Source: Calditrichia bacterium
GTDB taxonomy: Bacteria > Calditrichota > Calditrichia > RBG-13-44-9 > J075
NCBI GenBank assembly: GCA_028284905.1
Contig: JANQQU010000055.1
Location: forward strand, 1-44,856
Length of the DNA stretch: 44,856 nt
Reading direction: 5' to 3'
The position numbers and the translations under genes are program-made. Shown here piece by piece: positions 37,432-44,856 of this stretch. Under the pieces are notes generated by a model. It was not told where the DNA came from and ran no database searches. It was given only the letters and a program-made list of their open reading frames with translations. Each line of letters begins with the position of its first letter. The stretch's first letter is position 1.

Positions 37432-38029
37432 TTTGAAAGCCAATGGCTTATCTCTGAAAAGGGCCGACTCTGCTGAAGAAATATTCGAGGGAATAAAAAG
37501 TCTTGAGGAAGGACTGGCGAAACTTTCCCCTGATGCCTCCTTTGATCTGCTTGCCTACCTGGATTACCGGGTTTTAACGGGTACCTACACTACCGGCCAG
37601 CCGCCCGGATTTCAATTCCCGAAAAAGGATGACACCCTGGAGGATAAATACATCCAGAAGATTCGCATATTTAATGAAAATGAAGAGTTGTTGCTTTGGC
37701 GTGCGGAAGGTGGTTTTAACGGCCGCCTGCGCAGAGATGACGATACCGGCAACAGCAATGCATTCGTAGAAGCCAACCAGATTGTTTTTGGCACTCAATC
37801 GGAAAAACTGGCAAAGTTCACTCGCCTGTGGGAAGAGCGCGGTACAGAATTCTTTGTGCCGGGGGATTTACCAGTCGATACCGAAAAGATCAGTCTGCAG
37901 CAGCGGGTAGCTATTCAAACCCGTAATTATATCGGTCATATTGGAGAATCCGGTGGTACTGGTTTAGAACCGGCCCAGGCTACCTATATCGATTGCCGCT
38001 TTGTTAAATTTGTTCTCCTGGAAGACTAA
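37424..38029 (+). CDS. csx19: Csx19-like type III-D protein
   Basis: About 201 residues from the ATG at 37424, chosen because GGAGGG precedes it and because it overlaps the previous stop by 8 nt. It contains LLAYLDYRVLTGTY, a beta-rich centre and a C-terminal region ERGTEFFVPGDLPV...QQRVAIQTRNYIGHI followed by YIDCRFVKFVLLED, which resembles the TIGR03984 family found in III-D loci. The function in the complex is unknown. Confidence 0.7.
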   Translation: MSNLKANGLSLKRADSAEEIFEGIKSLEEGLAKLSPDASFDLLAYLDYRVLTGTYTTGQPPGFQFPKKDDTLEDKYIQKIRIFNENEELLLWRAEGGFNGRLRRDDDTGNSNAFVEANQIVFGTQSEKLAKFTRLWEERGTEFFVPGDLPVDTEKISLQQRVAIQTRNYIGHIGESGGTGLEPAQATYIDCRFVKFVLLED

Positions 38030-38047
38030 AAAACTGGAGTTTATAAT

Positions 38048-40273
38048 ATGAAGGAAGCAACCTTAAAAATACGCATCTCCAATAAAGGGAATCCGGTCGC
38101 GGAAATCTTTTATGATGGGCAGAAAGAAATTTTGCAAAATTTCAAATCCGACCGTTTTAAAGCTGGTGAATCTTATAAAGTGGAATTTGAGAAAACAAAT
38201 ATTGACGGTCGCGCCAACAAGACCCGTTTGCGGGTGCGTTTTCAAAATGAATTTATCTATGATTCTCGTCCGGATAAACCGGCAGCAACCGGACAGCATG
38301 GTGCTGCCCCCCAAACTGGAAAACCCGCAGACAGCGGATTTTCCCGCCGTCCTAAAAAGCTGATGAAGCAGGCCAAAAATATAGATCCGAAATTTATAGC
38401 CAAAGCACCCTATAATTTTGTCCCCCTGAATGATGTTGTCATTGAGGCGCCCCTGGATAAAAAGGACCGGCCTTGTGATTTCGATACTTATCATGAAAAA
38501 AGGTTGACCGGAGTTGTTGACCTGGCCATCGAAACCCAAACGCCGATGTATATCCGGGATAGTATGACAGAAGCAGAAGTTGCGAAAGAAGACAAAGAAG
38601 TCAACTCCAACTTTTTCTCCCCATCCGGCAATTTGCAAATTCCCGGCAGCTCCCTGCGGGGCATGGTGCGTAGTATGGTAGAGATTACCAGCTTTGGAAA
38701 ATTTGGTGATTTCGATGAGCGAAAGTTGTATTACCGGTCGATACCAGATGCTAATTATCGGCAGAAAATGGCTGATTCAAATCCAGCATATCGACCTAAA
38801 GCAAAAGCAGGATATTTGAAAAAAGAAGGTGGGAAATTCTTTATTTCTCCGGCAAGTGAAGTTGAAGGGATTACCTTCTATCGAGTAGAAGATAATGATC
38901 TCAGGGGTAAAAATATTAAAATCAATATGGGCAAAACTACCTATGCTACTACAAAAATTATCTTCAAGAATGATACGCCAAAAGTACATAAAAATCACAG
39001 AACACCCCTGTTCTATGGAAAAGTAAGAGACATTAAAAATTATCCGGCTGATAATAACACCCCCGCGGGATGGCATTCTGGCTATTTAGTCAGAACCGGC
39101 TGGATACCCCGAAAACATATGCAGTGGGTGATTTGTGAAGATAGTGCGAATAAAAGTAATGGCGCTGCCAAATTATATATTGGTAAAAATTTGGAAAGAG
39201 ATTATAAAAATGATGTCAATCGGGATGACGGTGCTGATTTATTTGCACAATTAGCAAAACATCGTGAAGGTGTTCCTTGCTTTTATATCACCAATGAAAG
39301 TGGTGATATAGCTTCTTTCGGACAGACGGGCATGTTCCGTCTTGCTTATGAAAAATCAATCGGTGAACATATCCCCAATGAATTACTTAATGAAAAAATT
39401 ATTGATTTTGCTGAGGCTATCTTTGGTAATGAGAAAACATTTGCCGGGAGAGTCTTTTTTGAAGATGCTTTCCTGGATGAAGAGAAAGCTTCCGTGGAAA
39501 TGGGAGAAAAATTTCCACAAATTTTATCGGGCCCGAAACCAACAACTTATCAGCATTATTTGATTCAGACTAATGATAACGCTAAGGTTAATAAAAGAAC
39601 AAAAAGAAATGGCCAAATAATATATTCACTCAAAGACCTCGCCGATTACAACAAAGCAAATTATATCCGTGGTAATAAACTTTACTGGCATAAATCCGGT
39701 GAAGTATCCCGGTGGACTGGTGATCCACAAAAAGTAGCTGAGGATCAGAAAAAAGAAAAGTCAAAGCGCCAACATACCTGTATAAATCCGGTACATAAGG
39801 GAAAGACATTTGTCGGAAAAATTCGTTTCGAGAACCTGAGCCCGGAAGAACTGGGTGCATTATTATTTGCGTTGAAATTACCGGACAACTGTTACCATAA
39901 ACTAGGTATGGGCAAACCGCTCGGACTGGGATCGATAAAAATAACCCCGACGCTGAAAGTCTCTGACCGGGATAAGCGCTACAAAGATTTGTTCGCTGAA
40001 TGGCAGACTGATAGCCAGGCAACGGAAAATCCTGATGAATATATCAAAACGTTTGAAAACTACGTTTTGGAAAAATTGCAAACGGAAGGTTCGGATGAAA
40101 TCGCAGATGCGCTTTGGAAAACGCCGCGCCTTAAAGAATTAAAGGTTCTGCTCAATTTTGAAACCGGCAAAGCGTTGGAAAACAAAGGTCTCACCCGCTA
40201 CATGACAATTGAGGGCAAAAATGAATTTAGGGATCGCCCGATTTTACCGACGCCTTCCGGAATAAAATCCTGA
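38048..40273 (+). CDS. large RAMP-superfamily protein of type III-D (TIGR03986-like)
   Basis: 741 residues. An N-terminal beta-rich domain (about 1-78, KEATLKIRISNKGNPVAEIF) and a flexible linker lead to a RAMP core: TGVVDLAIETQTPMYIRDSM, QIPGSSLRGMVRSMVEI, AGRVFFEDAF, then FVGKIRFENLSPEELGALLF and a glycine loop LGMGKPLGLGSIKI. An unusually long insert lies between the first and last parts (about residues 225-560). Such proteins are thought to be Cas7-like backbone or capping subunits. It lies 18 nt after csx19. Confidence 0.8.
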   Translation: MKEATLKIRISNKGNPVAEIFYDGQKEILQNFKSDRFKAGESYKVEFEKTNIDGRANKTRLRVRFQNEFIYDSRPDKPAATGQHGAAPQTGKPADSGFSRRPKKLMKQAKNIDPKFIAKAPYNFVPLNDVVIEAPLDKKDRPCDFDTYHEKRLTGVVDLAIETQTPMYIRDSMTEAEVAKEDKEVNSNFFSPSGNLQIPGSSLRGMVRSMVEITSFGKFGDFDERKLYYRSIPDANYRQKMADSNPAYRPKAKAGYLKKEGGKFFISPASEVEGITFYRVEDNDLRGKNIKINMGKTTYATTKIIFKNDTPKVHKNHRTPLFYGKVRDIKNYPADNNTPAGWHSGYLVRTGWIPRKHMQWVICEDSANKSNGAAKLYIGKNLERDYKNDVNRDDGADLFAQLAKHREGVPCFYITNESGDIASFGQTGMFRLAYEKSIGEHIPNELLNEKIIDFAEAIFGNEKTFAGRVFFEDAFLDEEKASVEMGEKFPQILSGPKPTTYQHYLIQTNDNAKVNKRTKRNGQIIYSLKDLADYNKANYIRGNKLYWHKSGEVSRWTGDPQKVAEDQKKEKSKRQHTCINPVHKGKTFVGKIRFENLSPEELGALLFALKLPDNCYHKLGMGKPLGLGSIKITPTLKVSDRDKRYKDLFAEWQTDSQATENPDEYIKTFENYVLEKLQTEGSDEIADALWKTPRLKELKVLLNFETGKALENKGLTRYMTIEGKNEFRDRPILPTPSGIKS

Positions 40274-40312
40274 TTGGGCATTCAAAACCGGAAAACGGAA
40301 TAAACAGGCAAC

Positions 40313-41416
40313 GTGAAAACAATCCTAATCGCCCTGGTAGGGGCAACGCCGCAAATTGTCACGGAAACCCTCTATGCCCTGCTGGTCGCGCAGGAGACGC
40401 CCTACCGGCTGGAAGAGATCCATATCATCACCACCAGCCTCGGGCGGGATAAGTGCAAGGAAATGCTCGAGGATTACGGCAATGGCGCCTATTACCGCTT
40501 TTGCCGCGACTACCGCATCGAGCCTGCCTCAATGAAGCTGAACACCCATGTGGTGGCAGACCGCCATATTTCCGAATTGAGCGATATCCGTAGCATTCCG
40601 GAAAATGAGGATGCCGCCAATTTCATCACCCGCTTCATTCGCGACCAGGCCAGCGATCCCGAAACCCGCATTCTCGCCTCCCTCGCCGGGGGACGAAAAA
40701 CCATGAGTACTTACATGGGATTCGCCATGCAGCTCTTCGGACGGCGGCAGGACCGCCTATTTCACGTGCTGTTGCAGCCGCCGGTGCTGGAGAATAATCC
40801 CGGATTTTTCTATCCCCCGCCGCAGGGGAAAGACGTACTGTTGAAGAACCGTGCCGGGAAAGCTTTCCGTGTGCCGGGAGCGGATATTCGCATCGATCTG
40901 GCGGAGATTCCTTTCATCCACCTGCGCGAGCATGTGCCGCCATCTTTCCGGGACGAGCTGCTCGATTTCACCGACATCGTGAAAAACACCCAGCAGGTGA
41001 TCGATGAAGCGGAATATATTCCCCGTATGATTGTTGACATGAAAAGTAAGACCATTGAAGTCAGCGTGCGGGAAAAAAGCTATGAAATCGTCTTTGCCCC
41101 GCGGGAAATGGCCCTGTATTGTTACCTGGCGCAGAACGGGGAATTGATAAATGCCGTCCATCAGCAGGAAACACTGGCACCACAAATTTTTGACATCTAT
41201 AAAACCCATTATCCCTATCTCGGTAAATCAGCGAAGATGTTTTATGCTGAAAACCTTCAGCAAATCCGCGGTAAGCTGAACCGAAAAATTAGCAGTGTTA
41301 TCGACCGCCCGTTGGTGAACGGCTACCTGACCATCCAAAGCGATATGGATCGCTACGAGCCCCGTTATGCCATTAGCATTCCTTTAAAGAATATTACCAT
41401 TCTTACCGGTAAATAA
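40313..41416 (+). CDS. CARF-domain protein (NE0113/TIGR02584-type ring nuclease or effector) with winged-helix end
   Basis: 367 residues, GTG start. The N-terminal CARF domain shows LIALVGATPQIVTETLYALL and IHIITTSLGRDKCKEML, with the second ligand segment ILASLAGGRKTMSTYMGFAM. After a linker (about 205-235), the C-terminal part has APREMALYCYLAQNG and LGKSAKMFYAENLQQIRGKL, which looks like a winged helix. Family knowledge: these CARF proteins bind cyclic oligoadenylate and some degrade it; others regulate or cleave nucleic acid. With the GGDD of Cas10 intact, it is the expected receiver. Whether it is an off-switch or an effector cannot be told from sequence. Confidence 0.83.
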   Translation: MKTILIALVGATPQIVTETLYALLVAQETPYRLEEIHIITTSLGRDKCKEMLEDYGNGAYYRFCRDYRIEPASMKLNTHVVADRHISELSDIRSIPENEDAANFITRFIRDQASDPETRILASLAGGRKTMSTYMGFAMQLFGRRQDRLFHVLLQPPVLENNPGFFYPPPQGKDVLLKNRAGKAFRVPGADIRIDLAEIPFIHLREHVPPSFRDELLDFTDIVKNTQQVIDEAEYIPRMIVDMKSKTIEVSVREKSYEIVFAPREMALYCYLAQNGELINAVHQQETLAPQIFDIYKTHYPYLGKSAKMFYAENLQQIRGKLNRKISSVIDRPLVNGYLTIQSDMDRYEPRYAISIPLKNITILTGK

Positions 41417-41439
41417 TTCGCTGTAAGTGCAGCCCTTCG

Positions 41440-41465
41440 AAAACGGCTTGAATCGTTTTTCTTTT
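41440..41465 (+). terminator. weak terminator-like hairpin after CARF gene
   Basis: AAAACG pairs with CGTTTT around GCTTGAAT, followed by a T-rich run. AT-rich stem, so termination is probably partial. It lies between the CARF gene and the membrane-protein gene. Confidence 0.35.
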
Positions 41466-41570
41466 AAAGTGGAATGTGCTATATTCTTTTTCCCTGACAA
41501 ATGAGCGTAGTTCGGATAACCGGGCGATTATTTTCCGGTCGCTTTCAGCCTGACAAAATAAAGGTGATTT

Positions 41571-42314
41571 ATGTCCCGCTATCTTTTCGCAATGATATTG
41601 CTGCTTTTTTTAAGCTCTTCACTGGCTGCCCAGGAAAAAGACTCGCTGCAGGTATTGGAAGAGCGCATTGAAGTTTTGGAGCGCCAGAAAGAGCAGATGG
41701 AGAAAGATTTTGAACTGGAATCCCGGGAATTGACCCAGAAGGCTCAGCAAATAGAGCTGGACCTTAAAGGGAAATTCTTTTGGTTAGGGTTATTTGCCTC
41801 CACAACCATAATCTCACTGTTTGTTTTACTCTTCACGCTTTATCGTCATGCAAAGAAAATAGCTAGTAGTAAGATTGAGGATTTATTTGAAGATCTTTTC
41901 AATGAAGACCGCAGCAAGCTGGTACAGATGATCAATTCCCTTGATGAAGAGGTGCTTCTGAAAAAACAAAGCTCTATTGTAGTATTCAGCCCGCGCCGCG
42001 CCCCCCTGAATTTCCTGAAAGATTTTTTCCGGGAATTCGATTTCAAAAATGTGCGCTTTTATAGCATAGAGGAAAAGGCCGACCTGAAGAAAGTGGATGT
42101 AGTATTTCTGAATAATGAAAATGAGCAATTAAGTATAGCGGAGATACTGCAGCAGGCGGAAAATAGTCCTCAGGAAACAGTTTTCTTTTTGTTTGGAAAA
42201 AAATACCTAACAACAGAGGAACTGAGTGGTCGTATTGCTTTTGCTAACTCCCGTATGCAGCTTTACGGCAATCTGATCAACGCCTTGCGTTACCAGACAC
42301 TGCTGGATAAATAA
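41571..42314 (+). CDS. predicted signal-peptide, coiled-coil, single-TM protein with cytosolic Rossmann-like domain
   Basis: 247 residues. In order: an N-terminal signal peptide (about 1-20, YLFAMILLLFLSSSLAAQ), a coiled coil (about 24-65, VLEERIEVLERQKEQMEK), one membrane segment (about 69-92, FFWLGLFASTTIISLFVLLF), then about 150 cytosolic residues with SSIVVFSPRRAP, a helix, VRFYSIEEKADLKKVDVVFL and ETVFFLFGKKY, alternating beta and alpha as in a Rossmann-like fold. No family was recognised. It is 154 nt after the CARF gene on the same strand, between the cas operon and array 2, so a type III ancillary membrane effector or sensor is plausible but unproven. Confidence 0.75.
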   Translation: MSRYLFAMILLLFLSSSLAAQEKDSLQVLEERIEVLERQKEQMEKDFELESRELTQKAQQIELDLKGKFFWLGLFASTTIISLFVLLFTLYRHAKKIASSKIEDLFEDLFNEDRSKLVQMINSLDEEVLLKKQSSIVVFSPRRAPLNFLKDFFREFDFKNVRFYSIEEKADLKKVDVVFLNNENEQLSIAEILQQAENSPQETVFFLFGKKYLTTEELSGRIAFANSRMQLYGNLINALRYQTLLDK

Positions 42315-42530
42315 ATCCTCACTACTACCTCGCAGTCCCCATTCATTAACGGGCTTGCCAGACCCTTTTGGCAAGCTTGCCGCAATCCTGTTATTAACCC
42401 CGATTTTCCCATCCCTGTTTAGTTTACTCCCGAGACAAGTAAACAAGTATCGCATGACAAGGAGAGCACATATGCAGACCACCAGTAAGTTTATCCATCG
42501 TTCTCAGATACCACGACATTGAAAATAATA

Positions 42531-42590
42531 TTCCCCAACCTCCCCAAATTACGCGTGGCTGTGTAAGGACCGGGGAGGCGGGAATTTTTT
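42531..42590 (+). terminator. terminator-like hairpin 1
   Basis: TTCCC...CCTCCCC pairs with GGGGAGG.CGGGAA around an internal loop of about 25 nt, followed by a T run. A strong stem with a long loop, which may itself be structured. Confidence 0.6.
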
Positions 42591-42625
42591 AATTTAGATA
42601 GAATACGCTTAAGGAGCGGCAGGTT

Positions 42626-42692
42626 AAAATCCCGTTTCCCATTGCATTGGAGAGTTGAGTGGCCTTTTCAATGTTTGGGGACGGGATTTTTT
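42626..42692 (+). terminator. terminator-like hairpin 2
   Basis: AAATCCCGTTTCCC pairs with GGGGACGGGATTT across a long loop, followed by T residues. It shares the layout of hairpin 1 (C-rich left arm, long loop, G-rich right arm, T tract), so the two may be related elements or small RNAs. Confidence 0.55.
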
Positions 42693-42866
42693 ATACAATA
42701 AAACCGTGCAAAAAGGTTAGCCCCAGCGTCAGCAATTTGCACTGTTTTATAAAATCATCAAAGAGTTTCACGCGCTTTCCTGTTTAGGGTTTATTTTTAG
42801 TTTAGAATTTGCAGCGAAGCTATGCAGCAAATGCCCGGAAGCCGCATAAAACGGGCTTTTTAGCTC

Positions 42867-42895
42867 TTGACATTTTCAGCAGGGATTTGTATAAT
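42867..42895 (+). promoter_or_regulatory. CRISPR array 2 leader promoter
   Basis: TTGACA (42867-42872), a 17-nt spacer and TATAAT (42890-42895). The segment from TTGACA to the first repeat is nearly identical to the array 1 leader (GACATTTTCAGCAGGGATTT), while the flanking DNA is different. The first repeat starts 25 nt after the -10 box, as in array 1. Confidence 0.85.
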
Positions 42896-42920
42896 CCTGT
42901 AAGTTGTTGAAAATACTACT

Positions 42921-44856
42921 GTCTGCTGCTTCCTCGCTATTAAGAGAGGATTGAGACGTACCTAATATCCTGGGCTCAGGTACTTAAGCGGGTTGTTCCA
43001 TGTCTGCTGCTTCCTCGCTATTAAGAGAGGATTGAGACGTCCATACGTCCTCCGGAATATTAGTTTCGTCATAAAAAGCTACAGGTGTGTGTCTGCTGCT
43101 TCCTCGCTATTAATAGAGGATTGAGATAAAAAGCATTTAGAAGATTCAACATGAGATCTTCCTCCTGCATCGTCGCATGCTTCCTCGCTATTAATAGAGG
43201 ATTGAGACATGGGGTTTTAGGTACAATTGTGGATCAACTTACTGGGCATAGAGGCAGACGGACAAAACAGATGCCTGCTCATTATTAACAGAAGATTGAG
43301 AATAAGCGGCCTCGGCAGATACCGCTGTAAAAATTCCGGAGAGGCAATCGTCTACTGCTTCCTCGCTATTAATAGAGGATTGAGACTGCTCCCCCATCTT
43401 ATTAGTTATCTTGGGTTCCTTTGCTTGCGCTTGGGGTGTCGCATGCTTCCTCGCTATTAATAGAGGATTGAGACTTCATTATAACAAGGGCAATGCCACC
43501 GACCCAGAGCAGCAACGAGTCGCATGCTTCCTCGCTATTAATAGAGGATTAAGACCCAGAAACCATTACTAAAATGCCTAACGCTATGGATGCAATGAGG
43601 AGTCGCATGCTTCCTCGCTATTAATAGAGGATTGAGACAATAAGCGTGGTGCCCTTCTTCGACCATCTTTGTGGAGTTCATTAGTCTGCTGCTTCCTCGC
43701 TATTAATAGAGGATTGAGACCTGGCTACCAGCCATCCTTATGTCACTTATGCGATGAAAGCTGCATTGTCTGCTGCTTCCTCACTATTAATAGAGGATTG
43801 AGACCCCCAAGTGTTACTGTCACTGTAACACCTTTACTTTCTTAAGTCTGCTGCTTCCTCGCTATTAATAGAGGATTGAGACTAGAAACACCAGGCGGTA
43901 GTCCATGTCGTATACTCCCACCATGGAGTCGCATGCTTCCTCGCTATTAATAGAGGATTGAGACGAGGATTTGCTCCTTGTCCTCCACGACCTTACCGCC
44001 TAAAAAGTCGCATGCTTCCTCGCTATTAATAGAGGATTGAGACATAGATCTGCACATTTACTGTATCCACCCTCGTCTGGATCACACATAGATGTCGCAT
44101 GCTTCCTCGCTATTAATAGAGGATTGAGACGTCTTTGGAGTCAATCCTGGACAATCTTTATACATCACCTGCATTGAACCAAGTCGCATGCTTCCTCGCT
44201 ATTAATAGAGGATTGAGACGTTTCTTACTGCAATGGGCCCAGAAACCAAATGGTTAATGTCGCATGCTTCCTCGCTATTAATAGAGGATTGAGACGATCT
44301 AATGCAAAACAACAAAGAATTCCAAACGCCATATAAACGTCGCATGCTTCCTCGCTATTAATAGAGGATTGAGACACACCCTTCATTTTTAGTACTTCTG
44401 GTGCAAAAGCATACCCTAAACGTCGCATGCTTCCTCGCTATTAATAGAGGATTGAGACATGAATCCGGGCTGCTTCCATATCAACCAGGGCTTTGGCGGT
44501 ATGTCGCATGCTTCCTCGCTATTAATAGAGGATTGAGACGCTTTCTTCTTTCCTGAATATAAATTCTAATTCCAAGAGCGATAAAAAAGAGAATGTCGCA
44601 TGCTTCCTCGCTATTAATAGAGGATTGAGACATGGAAGCACCTCCTTTTTAGAGTGTATAAGTGTATTATTTAAGGTCGCATGCTTCCTCGCTATTAATA
44701 GAGGATTGAGACATTATTGCAGTACGAGGAACTGCTTCTTTTTTGTCAGCCATCAGAGTCGCATGCTTCCTCGCTATTAATAGAGGATTGAGACCCTGCG
44801 TTCAACTTCTTTGAGATAATTCGGATTTTGGCGCATTCTCTGTCGCATGCTTCCTC
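42921..44856 (+). CRISPR. CRISPR array 2, at least 24 repeats of 37 nt, runs off the window
   Basis: I count 23 complete repeats plus a partial one cut by the window end. Two families are interleaved: GTCTGCTGC-starting (family C; repeats 1-3, 6, 10-12) and GTCGCATGC-starting (family B; repeats 4, 7-9, 13-24). Repeats 1 and 2 have TAAGAGAG in place of TAATAGAG. One badly degenerate repeat lies at about 43266-43302, and repeat 3 ends in GAT. The B family is the same as the block inside array 1. Spacers are mostly 39-52 nt. Leader on the left, rightward transcription. Confidence 0.97.

Larger units (their letters stand above)
42315..42866. other. non-coding region between the membrane-protein gene and CRISPR array 2
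   Basis: No gene seen. It holds an 8-bp inverted repeat GCTTGCCA/TGGCAAGC (42353-42376) just after the stop codon, then two larger terminator-like hairpins listed separately, then an AT-rich stretch leading into the leader (GCCGCATAAAACGGGCTTTT). Confidence 0.5.

Overview
The window looks like accessory (island) DNA from a bacterium of moderate GC content, probably Gram-negative. Evidence for this is MobF-type conjugation genes, a predicted secreted/inner-membrane protein, many Shine-Dalgarno starts and two matching consensus sigma70-type promoters. I cannot name the organism; the mix of multi-gene STAND/FGE cassettes, type III CRISPR and group II introns would fit an FCB-group or candidate-phylum lineage, but that is a weak inference.

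Layout. (1) 1-702: non-coding, with a hairpin terminator and a 10-bp palindrome next to the integrase. (2) 703-7217, all on minus: the left end of an integrated conjugative or mobilizable element, with tyrosine integrase, excisionase-like HTH protein, MobF relaxase-helicase, VirD4/TrwB-type coupling protein, a small accessory protein and a membrane protein. The relaxase has an in-frame TAG, and the coupling protein and accessory protein each have a frameshift, so this transfer module looks decayed. (3) 7222-17680, on plus: four consecutive large STAND/NACHT NTPases, each ending in an FGE-sulfatase/C-type-lectin-like domain. Their last 99 nt align without gaps and carry the signature of diversity-generating-retroelement (DGR) variable regions: fixed flanks, an identical 24-nt end, and first/second-base variation at AAY-like codons. 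No template repeat or DGR reverse transcriptase is visible here. (4) 18150-20552, on minus: a chimeric protein joining the front half of a conjugative-type ATPase to a TPR-CHAT protease. (5) 20796-26953, on plus: element maintenance genes (helical hypothetical, PD-(D/E)XK nuclease, ArdC-like protein, two small unknowns, RadC). radC is split by a group II intron inside its JAMM metal-binding motif, and the intron encodes an RT-maturase-HNH protein.

(6) 26954-44856: a CRISPR-Cas type III-D locus. CRISPR array 1 (39 repeats) precedes the operon cas6 - cas10 (no HD domain, GGDD intact) - cas7 - csx10 (with a C-terminal helical extension) - fused cas7-cas7 - csx19 - large RAMP - CARF/wHTH protein - a predicted signal-peptide/coiled-coil/TM protein. 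CRISPR array 2 follows and runs off the window. Both arrays have near-identical leaders with a TTGACA-N17-TATAAT promoter immediately upstream. The repeats come in three families that differ in their first half and are interleaved as a mosaic. No cas1 or cas2 is present.

How the parts fit: a decaying mobile element appears to have accumulated conflict/defence cargo (diversifying STAND receptors, a CHAT protease chimera, and next to it an RNA-guided type III system). Several spacers are antisense to Shine-Dalgarno/ATG start regions, which suits transcript recognition by a type III complex. The best candidates for something undescribed are the ATPase-TPR-CHAT fusion, the four-gene DGR-diversified STAND cluster without a local RT, and the membrane protein at the end of the III-D operon.
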